From the NCBI RefSeq assembly GCF_009371985.2, contig NZ_VIKU02000001.1, forward strand, positions 806,001-870,000: a stretch of DNA of 64,000 bases, written 5' to 3'. Origin of the DNA: Pelagihabitans pacificus (GTDB lineage Bacteria > Bacteroidota > Bacteroidia > Flavobacteriales > Flavobacteriaceae). The position numbers and the translations under genes are program-made. The notes under the pieces are model-generated. The model was not told where the DNA came from and ran no database searches. It saw nothing but the letters and a program-made list of their open reading frames with translations. Shown piece after piece: positions 53,053-60,179 of the stretch; the stretch's first letter is position 1, and each line of letters starts with the position of its first letter.

Positions 53053-53835
53053 ATGCCAGAATTACCGGAAGTACACGGATACAAAGTCTACATCGATAGT
53101 ACCTCATTGCATAAAACCATCACATCCTTTGACTGTCGGGACACCAAGCTACTCAAGAAGCCAAAGGAAGCTTTTACCGAATACCTGTTAAACGAGCAAC
53201 TTACAGGGACCGAACGCATCGGTAAATACTTGTTTCTTAAGACAAGTGGATCAAAAATTCTGGTAATGCATTTTGGGATGACCGGGAGGCCGAATTATTA
53301 TAAAGATGAGGACGATCGCCCAAAATTTGGCCATATTGTGTTGCGATTTGACAATGGTTTTCATTTTGCCTTTGAAAACAAGCGAAAGTTTGGTTGGTGG
53401 GATTTGACCGATTCGATCGAAGACTACCGACAGGAGCATGATCTTAGCATAGATGCCAGGAAATTATCGTTGGAGGACTTCAAGAACTCTTTAAACAATC
53501 GCAAAACGCATATCAAAAAAATCATCATGGACCAAAGCGTAGCTGCCGGAGTCGGTAATTGGATGGCGGATGAGATTCTATACCAGGCCAAAATACACCC
53601 CGAGAAAAAGGTGGAGGATATGTCCGAAAAGCATATCGAAACGGTATTCGATGCGATGAAAAAGGTGATTGAGGTCGCCATCGAACACGATGCGCACTAC
53701 AATGATTTTCCGAACGATTTTTTAATGCATTTTAGAAAGGAAGGGGCTACGTGCCATCACACCGGTGCTGAGATAAAAAAGATGAAGGTGGGTGGGAGAT
53801 CTACTTATTTTTCCCCTGAATGGCAGGAGTTATAA
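53053..53835 (+). CDS. Fpg/Nei family DNA glycosylase with degenerate zinc finger
   Basis: 260 residues from the ATG at 53053, fixed by the catalytic N-terminal Pro in MPELPEVHGYKVY; 14 in-frame residues upstream are ignored. Removes oxidised bases and cuts the backbone. The helix-two-turn-helix segment is NRKTHIKKIIMDQSVAAGVG, followed by NWMADEILYQAKIHPEKK. The C-terminal finger reads CHHTGAEIKKMKVGGRSTYF then SPEWQ: of four expected zinc-binding Cys only the first remains, yet the DNA-contacting GGRSTYF is kept. It is thus a zincless finger, as known in NEIL1 and some bacterial relatives. Confidence 0.88.
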   Translation: MPELPEVHGYKVYIDSTSLHKTITSFDCRDTKLLKKPKEAFTEYLLNEQLTGTERIGKYLFLKTSGSKILVMHFGMTGRPNYYKDEDDRPKFGHIVLRFDNGFHFAFENKRKFGWWDLTDSIEDYRQEHDLSIDARKLSLEDFKNSLNNRKTHIKKIIMDQSVAAGVGNWMADEILYQAKIHPEKKVEDMSEKHIETVFDAMKKVIEVAIEHDAHYNDFPNDFLMHFRKEGATCHHTGAEIKKMKVGGRSTYFSPEWQEL

Positions 53836-54155
53836 GGAGGGAAATACCTTGAATAGGAAAAACCTATCCAATTCCAATTTTTGGACGTTCCACGCAAAAG
53901 AGGTTTTGGGTTTACTGTGGCGCTTCCCGTAATTACCGATTCGTTTAGACCCCTTATGGGCCTTTTATGACATTGTGTTTTAATAGGATTCTTATATCAT
54001 ATTCTTCAGTACCGATTCTCCAAATTTTGAGATTGATGACCTCAATTCCCTATAAACAGGGGTCATTAGAGACAAATGACACAAAGATGACATCTAAATG
54101 TCGTAAAAAAAACCAAGGGATATCGATAGCTTTGAACCAAACAAATTTTAACTCA
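53836..54155. other. Gene-free stretch before the fusion gene
   Basis: 320 bases. The frame of the following gene is open through part of this stretch but the translation lacks domain character and codon bias. A TAGCTTTG element at 54127-54134 fits TAnnTTTG, 22 bases before the chosen ATG, without a good -33 partner. Nothing else is seen. Confidence 0.5.
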
Positions 54156-55922
54156 ATGGAGAATCATTCGATTGCAAAGAACCTTATTTACCAAAGAAAA
54201 CTCAAAGGCTTTACCCAAGAGGAACTATCAATGAAAACAGCCGTAACGGTGCGTACTATCCAGCGTATCGAAAAAGGGGATGTGAACCCGCACCTACAAA
54301 CCGTAAAGTTGCTGGCGACCGCCCTCGAAATTGACGTAGACGACCTACTTCAACTCGAAAACCCGAAAGAAGAAGCGATTCAAAAGAAATGGTTATTGCT
54401 TTTACACGGCACGCCATTATTGGGTTTTGTACTCCCTTTCTGCAATGTGCTCTTTCCACTGTTCCTATGGATTCACAAACGTGAAGATAATCCGCTTTAT
54501 GACCGACATGGCATCAAGGTCATCAATTTTCAAATCACTGTTCTCTTGTCGTATGTGCTATCATTTATTGCCCTATTGACCATTGAGAAATGGGGGTTCA
54601 TCTTTTTTATTTCAATCATTCCGTTGAGCGCCCTGATTGTACTGGGCAATATTGTATACGCTGTGAAAGAGTACAAATGTTACTATCCGTTGGCGATACC
54701 GTTTTTAAGATTCCAAAAACGCAAAACCGTTAAGTCATTGCTGTTCCTTTTCATCCTACTCACTTTTATAAACTGTAAACCACAAAAGACCGATACGATT
54801 ATACGTTTGGACGGCACCGGGATATCCAAGGATTCGTTGACCGATAAAATCGACCAGCTTGTCAATGACGCCGAGGTGCATGGGGTGGCAGTTACCATAT
54901 TCAATGAAAATATGCCTGTTTATCAAAGAACGTTTGGATATAAGGACTATCTTAAAAGGCTGGCACTAACCGACTCCACAAATATTTATGGTGCCTCTTT
55001 GAGCAAAGCTGTTTTTAGTGTATTGGTCATGAAGTTGGTGGAGGAAAACGTCCTTGATCTGGATACCCCCTTAGAGTCCTACCTTCCCAAAAAGATATAT
55101 GAATACGAACCACAAACACGTTGGCATGATAATTATTCCGATCTAAAGACAGACAGTCTGTATCCACAAATAACTGCGAGAATGTGTTTGGCACATACCA
55201 CCGGATTTGCCAACTGGCGATTTTTTGAACCGGACCAAAAATTAAAGGTCCACTATACTCCGGGCACAAAATATAGCTATAGCGGGGAGGGTTTCGTGTA
55301 CCTACAGGTTGTCCTGGAAAAACTTACTGGAAAAGGGTTGGAGGAACTTGCGCAGGAAATTATTTTCGAACCATTGCAAATGAATAATTCTTCTTATCAA
55401 TGGCAACCGAGGTTCGAAAAGGACTTTGCCTATGGTCATATGAACAACGGAGAAATCCATCAAAAAGATATCGACAATGAACCCAGGTCCGGCAGTACTT
55501 TGGAAACAACAGTAGGTGATTATATCAAATTCTTGACCGCTATTTTGAATCGGGAACTTTTAAGTAAAACCTCCTACGAAGAAATTTTTAGCCCTCAAAT
55601 AAGAATTCGTTCCTTAAAACATTTTGGACAAGACGCCACCACCGCTACAACCAAGTACGACTCCATTAATTTGAGCTGTGGATTGGGATGGATTTATTTT
55701 GAAACCCCTTATGGAACAGCGGTCTCCAAAGGAGGTCACGGAGACGGATTTCAACACTATTCCATACTATTTCCAGAATTGGGCAAAGGGATGCTAATTA
55801 TGACCAACTCCGATAATGGGGAGCGTATCTATAAAGAATTGTTGGAGGCTGCCATTGCGGACAAATACACTCCCTGGGAGTGGTCCAATTACATTCCGTA
55901 TACCGTCAAAACAGCAAATTAA
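54156..55922 (+). CDS. Fusion of XRE-type DNA-binding domain, DUF4870-like membrane region and serine hydrolase
   Basis: 588 residues from the ATG at 54156. Residues 5-65: helix-turn-helix (IYQRKLKGFTQEELSMKTAV, TVRTIQRIEKGDVNPHLQTV). Residues about 79-170: three hydrophobic stretches resembling DUF4870 (LLLHGTPLLGFVLPFCNVLF, PLYDRHGIKVINFQITVLLS). Residues 193-207: a further helix with a lipobox-like end FLFILLTFINC. Residues about 225-580: class C beta-lactamase fold with SLSK (Ser281, Lys284), CLAHTTGF, YSG in the YxN position (375-377) and HGDG (528-531). The join has no stop or frameshift. HTH + DUF4870 and exported hydrolases normally are separate proteins. A membrane-tethered regulator sensing a hydrolase ligand is conceivable. 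Confidence 0.8.
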   Translation: MENHSIAKNLIYQRKLKGFTQEELSMKTAVTVRTIQRIEKGDVNPHLQTVKLLATALEIDVDDLLQLENPKEEAIQKKWLLLLHGTPLLGFVLPFCNVLFPLFLWIHKREDNPLYDRHGIKVINFQITVLLSYVLSFIALLTIEKWGFIFFISIIPLSALIVLGNIVYAVKEYKCYYPLAIPFLRFQKRKTVKSLLFLFILLTFINCKPQKTDTIIRLDGTGISKDSLTDKIDQLVNDAEVHGVAVTIFNENMPVYQRTFGYKDYLKRLALTDSTNIYGASLSKAVFSVLVMKLVEENVLDLDTPLESYLPKKIYEYEPQTRWHDNYSDLKTDSLYPQITARMCLAHTTGFANWRFFEPDQKLKVHYTPGTKYSYSGEGFVYLQVVLEKLTGKGLEELAQEIIFEPLQMNNSSYQWQPRFEKDFAYGHMNNGEIHQKDIDNEPRSGSTLETTVGDYIKFLTAILNRELLSKTSYEEIFSPQIRIRSLKHFGQDATTATTKYDSINLSCGLGWIYFETPYGTAVSKGGHGDGFQHYSILFPELGKGMLIMTNSDNGERIYKELLEAAIADKYTPWEWSNYIPYTVKTAN

Positions 55923-55927
55923 AGACT

Positions 55928-56207
55928 ATGAAATATTTTTAGATAGTGGTGTTCGTACTGGTTATCGGTAGGTGTTCACCTTCGAGTTTCAAGCAAGTAA
56001 ATCGGGACAGTTCGTAAATTTCAGCAAGTTGGTGACCGCTTTCGTATTCAAGAAAGAACCGTTCAAATGAATCTTTTTGGATGGATTGGTACTGATGCTT
56101 ATCATATAATTTTGTAAAGAAAACTTCATCCCTGAAATACTTTTACTTTTCATAGCCACCGGTTACCGACCTGATTGCATCAGGGATATGAATAGACCCC
56201 AAACCTT
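55928..56207. pseudogene. Decayed coding remnants
   Basis: Two traces overlap. On the plus strand at 55928 ATG AAA TAT TTT is followed by TAG, then IVVFVLVIGRCSPSSF, a lipoprotein signal broken at codon 5 and stopped again after 29 codons. On the minus strand from about 56207 to 55939 a frame with protein-like content reads EGLGSIHIPDAIRSVTGGYE, a stop at 56143-56145, then KYFRDEVFFTKLYDKHQYQS and FERFFLEYESGHQLAEIYEL to a stop at 55939-55941. Neither can make a full protein. They may be unrelated remains of displaced genes. Confidence 0.35.
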
Positions 56208-56540
56208 CTCTTTACCAATACTTACCAAATAAAAAATCGATGTAACTCTGTATTGAGTTTTGCTGATTTTAGTGAGCAACTAATTGTTTAAGGCATTTTT
56301 CATTGAATAATCGGGCAGAAGGTTTAGACGCCAAAACAATTTTGCCTGAAAGCAACAGGCATTCCAAAGTTTATCCTCATCTTCAGTCTCTTTCAGCCCA
56401 TTTCGAAAAGGCAGTTTAAATTGCAGGATACTCGCTCGGTATAAACCCCGAGACTCCCTGCGAAGGTGCCTGTATTGAATAAAACTCAAGTACTCGGTTA
56501 AACTGCCCATCTCCCAAGCAAAATTCCAAATTTATGAAAA
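56208..56540. other. Gene-poor stretch left of tRNA-Leu
   Basis: About 330 bases, AT-rich at the left, without a supported gene. An open frame on the minus strand (56280-56510) has an odd composition and no start context. No inverted terminal repeats of an insertion sequence were found. Confidence 0.5.
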
Positions 56541-56544
56541 CAAA

Positions 56545-56571
56545 AAAGCCCCTCGATTCCGAAGGGCTTTG
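56545..56571 (-). terminator. Terminator beside the tRNA-Leu 3' fragment
   Basis: On the minus strand AAAGCCC ... GGGCTTT with an inner TCG/CGA pairing and T run. It directly follows the partial tRNA copy at 56574-56594, just as another hairpin follows the intact tRNA. Confidence 0.7.
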
Positions 56572-56573
56572 TT

Positions 56574-56594
56574 TCTGTACAGCCGGAGAGACTC
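56574..56594 (-). repeat. Partial duplicate of the tRNA-Leu 3' end
   Basis: 21 bases identical in 20 positions to 56699-56719, the 3' end and flank of tRNA-Leu. The rest of a tRNA is absent; the sequence next to it (CCTCGACTTCGCTTGGGACA) is a different, repeat-like motif. Either the remnant of a second tRNA-Leu gene or an attachment-site duplication left by an integrated element. Confidence 0.6.
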
Positions 56595-56662
56595 CCCTCG
56601 ACTTCGCTTGGGACAGGCTTCTCGTCACTCCTTTGCCTGAATTTCAGAAACAACTCTGTTCA

Positions 56663-56697
56663 TAAAAAAAAGACCTCTCGTTGCCAAGAAGTCTTTC
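56663..56697 (-). terminator. Terminator after tRNA-Leu
   Basis: On the minus strand AAAGACTTCT / AGAGGTCTTT (10 pairs with one G-U) followed by eight T, right after the tRNA 3' end. Confidence 0.8.
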
Positions 56698-56702
56698 GTC
56701 TG

Positions 56703-56784
56703 TACAGGCGGAGAGACTCGAACTCTCACACCTTTCGGCACTAGATCCTAAGTCTAGCGTGTCTACCAATTCCACCACGCCTGC
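56703..56784 (-). tRNA. tRNA-Leu (TAG)
   Basis: 82 bases. Acceptor GCAGGCG / CGCCTGT (closing G-U pair), D arm GTGGTGGAATTGGTAGACAC, anticodon stem CTAGA / TCTAG with loop CTTAGGA (anticodon TAG, reads CUN), type-II variable arm GCCGAAAGGTG, T arm GAGAGTTCGAGTCTCTC, discriminator A. CCA not encoded. Confidence 0.95.
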
Positions 56785-56893
56785 AAATCCCCATAAATTG
56801 GGGATGCAAATATAAAATAAAATTCAATTTGGAAATGCATCTTTTTTAAAAACTTCTTTTCTTACATTTAATCATTCTTTAAACCAAAAAAGC

Positions 56894-58282
56894 ATGCAAG
56901 AGATCAAGGAGTACCTGGAGCAACACAAACAACGTTTTATCGACGAATTGATCGACTTGCTGAAAATACCCTCCGTTAGCGCCGATTCCGCTTTCTCCCA
57001 AGATGTCTTGGATACGGCCGACGCCGTGAAAACAGCTTTGGAAACAGCCGGTTGCGATGCCGTTGAGATTTGCGAAACTGCCGGGTACCCTATTGTGTAT
57101 GCCGAAAAAATCATTGATCCCAACCTACCGACCGTGCTGGTCTACGGTCATTACGACGTACAACCCCCCGATCCCACCGACTTATGGAATTCCCCGCCTT
57201 TTGAGCCGGTCATCAAGCCTACGGAACTCCACCCCGAGGGAGCCATTTTTGCACGGGGCGCCAGTGACGATAAGGGCCAGATGTACATGCACATCAAGGC
57301 GGTGGAGTTCATGATCAAAACAGGACAACTACCCTGTAATGTAAAGTTCATGATCGAAGGGGAAGAAGAAGTGGGGAGCAAAAACCTCGCTACCTATGTA
57401 TCGGAGCATCACGAAAAGCTGGCAAACGACATTATCCTCATCTCGGATACCGGAATGATTGCCAACGATGTACCCTCGATCACCACCGGACTCCGAGGCC
57501 TAAGCTACGTCGAGGTCGAGGTCACTGGACCCAATCGCGACCTACATTCCGGACTTTATGGGGGTGCGGTAGCCAACCCGATCAACATCCTGGCGAAGAT
57601 GATCGCCTCCCTTCACGATGAGAATAACCACATAACCATTCCCGGGTTTTACGATCGGGTAGAGGAACTTTCCGAAGAAGAACGGGCCGAAATGGCGAAG
57701 GCGCCGTTTGATTTGGAAGCGTACAAGAACTCATTGGGTATCGAAGCAGTGTACGGGGAAAAAGGCTATAGTACCAACGAACGGAACTCGATACGCCCTA
57801 CATTGGATGTGAACGGTATTTGGGGCGGTTACACAGGGGAAGGAGCCAAAACCGTCATTGCCAGTAAGGCCTATGCCAAGATTTCGATGCGGTTGGTACC
57901 CCACCAAGATTGGCAGGAAATTACCGAACTCTTTAAAACACATTTTGAACGAATTGCGCCCCAAGGGGTACGGGTGAAAGTAACCCCCCACCACGGTGGG
58001 CAAGGCTATGTGACCCCAATCGATACCATTGGCTACCAAGCTGCCTCAAAGGCTTATGAAACCACCTTTGGTAAAAAACCGGTGCCACAACGCGGTGGGG
58101 GCAGCATTCCCATCGTAGCCCTTTTTGAACAGGAATTAAAAAGCAAGACCATTTTAATGGGCTTTGGGCTCGATAGCAATGCCATCCACTCTCCCAACGA
58201 ACATTTTGCGGTATGGAACTACCTCAAAGGCATTGAGACCATCCCCTATTTCTACCAATATTTTTCGGAGATGTATTCTTAA
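56894..58282 (+). CDS. M20 family dipeptidase
   Basis: 462 residues. Two-zinc peptidase that splits dipeptides. Metal and catalytic residues: LVYGHYDVQPPD (His, Asp), RGASDDKGQMYMH (bridging Asp), IEGEEEVGSKNL (catalytic Glu, Glu), and C-terminal ALFEQEL... NAIHSPNEHF (His). The lid domain begins near GLRGLSYVEVEVTGP with NRDLHSGLYGG. No signal peptide; cytoplasmic. The LanC-like lipoprotein gene begins 8 bases after the stop, so the two are very likely co-transcribed. Confidence 0.94.
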   Translation: MQEIKEYLEQHKQRFIDELIDLLKIPSVSADSAFSQDVLDTADAVKTALETAGCDAVEICETAGYPIVYAEKIIDPNLPTVLVYGHYDVQPPDPTDLWNSPPFEPVIKPTELHPEGAIFARGASDDKGQMYMHIKAVEFMIKTGQLPCNVKFMIEGEEEVGSKNLATYVSEHHEKLANDIILISDTGMIANDVPSITTGLRGLSYVEVEVTGPNRDLHSGLYGGAVANPINILAKMIASLHDENNHITIPGFYDRVEELSEEERAEMAKAPFDLEAYKNSLGIEAVYGEKGYSTNERNSIRPTLDVNGIWGGYTGEGAKTVIASKAYAKISMRLVPHQDWQEITELFKTHFERIAPQGVRVKVTPHHGGQGYVTPIDTIGYQAASKAYETTFGKKPVPQRGGGSIPIVALFEQELKSKTILMGFGLDSNAIHSPNEHFAVWNYLKGIETIPYFYQYFSEMYS

Positions 58283-58290
58283 TCCATAAT

Positions 58291-59652
58291 ATGGGAAAGA
58301 TTAATACAATATTGTATATACCGGCGCTAATACTATTTGTTACTCCAACAATTTTCTGCTGTTGTTCGCAAAAAGATAATCCTGAACCTAAGGAAAGTAA
58401 ATGGCTTGTCTTGGCTAAAAAGTCAGAGAATTATTTACAAAAGGCAAAATACAGCACAGCAGATGGCGGTCAGGCTTGGAAAGTAATGCCCGACAGTTTG
58501 GAAATAAGTCCCGACAATACGCTTTACAGTGGCACGGCGGGGGTGGTCCTTTTCTATCTCGAGCTTTACAATGCTACAAAAGACAGTACCTACTTAAATG
58601 AAGCTGTAAAAGGATCAAACCATTTGTTGAGATCCTTGAACGATTCTGTTTTTGGTCTTTCCGGAGCTGGGTTGTATACTGGTTTAGCCGGAACGGGTTT
58701 CACTTTAACAGAAACTTACAAGAATACCAGAGAAAAACGATATGCCAAAGCAGCTTTAAAAACTGTAAACCTGCTAGAAAAAATGGCAATGGTATCAAAG
58801 AACGGTATTCATTGGGATTCGATACCTGACATTATTTATGGAAGTGCCGGAATAGGTTTGTATCTTCACTACATTGCGAAGGAACTCGATTATGATAAAG
58901 CAGACCAATTGGCAATTAAAGCTGCTGATGGAGTGCTAGATCTCGCCGATAAATCCCCCAATGGTCTACGTTGGAAGTTCAGACCAAATCACCGCTATTA
59001 TATGGATAACTTCTCTCACGGAACCTCGGGAGTGGCCTACTTTTTGGCTGAGACCTATAAGAGAACCAAAGACAAGAAATATCTGGATGCAGCCATTAAG
59101 AGCACCAGGTTACTTGATTCCATATCAAATGACAAGGGTTATATACCCCACCACTTGCCAGGAGGTGAGGGCCTTTATTATTTGAATTGGTGCCACGGAC
59201 CGGCCGGTACCAGCAGACTCTACTACAACCTATACAGGATTACCGGAGATTCAAATTGGATGGATAAGATTAAAAAGCCAGCCGATAACCTGTTAAAAGA
59301 GGGAATAGAAAAAAGACAAACCCCAGGTTATTGGAATAACGTCGGCAGGTGCTGTGGTACTGCTTCGCTAGGTGACTACTATCTCTCTCTATTTCATATT
59401 ACTGGTGATAACAAGTACTGGGAGTTTGCAGAGAAACTAACTCAAAATATTCTTGATAGAGCCACTTACGAAGAAAATCAAATCAAATGGATACATGCCG
59501 AAAACAGGCTAAACCCTAACGAGCTAGCAGCTCAAACCGGATTAATGCAGGGGTCGGCGGGTATAGGACTCTGGTTTTTAAAATTAAACGCGCAGCAACT
59601 CGATACAATTACCTCAATTCGGATTCCTGACGAACCTAAAATTGGAGGGTAA
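58291..59652 (+). CDS. Exported LanC-like lipoprotein
   Basis: 453 residues. The N-terminus MGKINTILYIPALILFVTPT and IFCCCSQKD is a Sec/lipoprotein signal. The rest is the LanC alpha/alpha barrel, with glycine motifs YSGTAG (79-84), YTGLAG (129-134), YGSAGIG (183-189), SHGTSG (242-247), CHGPAG (301-306) and QGSAGIG (420-426). The zinc region has Cys301 in NWCHGPAG, but the second site, Cys-His-Gly in lantibiotic cyclases, reads RCCGTASLG (Cys354, Cys355). There is no lantipeptide precursor or dehydratase nearby, and export is unlike cytoplasmic LanC. Could be a periplasmic thioether- or glutathione-acting protein; function not known. Confidence 0.8.
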   Translation: MGKINTILYIPALILFVTPTIFCCCSQKDNPEPKESKWLVLAKKSENYLQKAKYSTADGGQAWKVMPDSLEISPDNTLYSGTAGVVLFYLELYNATKDSTYLNEAVKGSNHLLRSLNDSVFGLSGAGLYTGLAGTGFTLTETYKNTREKRYAKAALKTVNLLEKMAMVSKNGIHWDSIPDIIYGSAGIGLYLHYIAKELDYDKADQLAIKAADGVLDLADKSPNGLRWKFRPNHRYYMDNFSHGTSGVAYFLAETYKRTKDKKYLDAAIKSTRLLDSISNDKGYIPHHLPGGEGLYYLNWCHGPAGTSRLYYNLYRITGDSNWMDKIKKPADNLLKEGIEKRQTPGYWNNVGRCCGTASLGDYYLSLFHITGDNKYWEFAEKLTQNILDRATYEENQIKWIHAENRLNPNELAAQTGLMQGSAGIGLWFLKLNAQQLDTITSIRIPDEPKIGG

Positions 59653-59734
59653 AAACTTCAGCGCGTTGAAGGCATTCTTTATGTTACCTGCAATCAGAAT
59701 GTCGTAATTTAAATGTTTTTTCGTTGATTTTTAC

Positions 59735-59748
59735 TCTACACTTGTAGA
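59735..59748 (+). promoter_or_regulatory. BlaI/MecI-type operator 1
   Basis: TCTACACTTGTAGA: a palindrome CTACA-CT-TGTAG matching the TACAnnTGTA core recognised by BlaI/MecI/CopY repressors. It covers the -33 element (CTTG, 59741-59744) of the blaI promoter. Confidence 0.75.
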
Positions 59749-59772
59749 ATTAAAATATTTATTCTATGTTTG
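59741..59772 (+). promoter_or_regulatory. Promoter of the blaI-M56 operon
   Basis: CTTG (59741-59744), 20 bases, then TATGTTTG (59765-59772), a perfect TAnnTTTG. The predicted start, near 59778, leaves a leader of about 35 bases. Both elements are inside operator sequences. Confidence 0.7.
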
Positions 59773-59777
59773 TAGAA
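59762..59777 (+). promoter_or_regulatory. BlaI/MecI-type operator 2
   Basis: TTCTATGTTTGTAGAA: an imperfect copy of the same palindrome (CTATG-TT-TGTAG), centred 28 bases after operator 1. It overlaps the -7 element, so a bound repressor would block the polymerase. Confidence 0.65.
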
Positions 59778-59812
59778 CAATTCCGAAACTTCGGGACTAA
59801 AGAATGTAAAAT

Positions 59813-60178
59813 ATGCAGCTATCAAAATCAGAGGAGGAATTAATGAACATCCTGTGGAAGCAGCAAAAGGCTTTTATGAAAGACCTGTTGGAAGCCTATC
59901 CGGAACCCAAACCGGCGACCACTACCATTGCTACTTTGTTGAAACGAATGACCGACAAAGGGTTTGTGGCCTACATAAGTTTCGGAAGATCCAGGGAATA
60001 CTATCCCTTGGTCAAAAAGAAAGACTATTTCTCCAGGCATGTGAACTCGCTGATCAAAAACTTTTTCAACGACAGCGCGAGTCAATTCGCTTCGTTCTTT
60101 ACACAAGAGACCAATTTGAGCAAAGAGGAGTTACAAGAGCTTAAAAAACTGATCGATAACGAAATTAAAAGAAAGTAA
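59813..60178 (+). CDS. BlaI/MecI/CopY family transcriptional repressor
   Basis: 121 residues. Winged helix at residues 1-75 (LSKSEEELMNILWKQQKAFM, TTTIATLLKRMTDKGFVAYI) and a C-terminal dimer helix (FTQETNLSKEELQELKKLID). Regulates its own operon through two palindromes upstream. In BlaI relatives, cleavage by the M56 peptidase relieves repression; the M56 gene starts one base after this stop. The inducing signal is not known and need not be a beta-lactam. Confidence 0.92.
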   Translation: MQLSKSEEELMNILWKQQKAFMKDLLEAYPEPKPATTTIATLLKRMTDKGFVAYISFGRSREYYPLVKKKDYFSRHVNSLIKNFFNDSASQFASFFTQETNLSKEELQELKKLIDNEIKRK

Positions 60179-60179
60179 T

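Noticed and set aside
56280-56510. 76-residue minus-strand frame left of tRNA-Leu
   Set aside because: No start context and odd composition; may be part of a repeat. Kept as gene-poor DNA.
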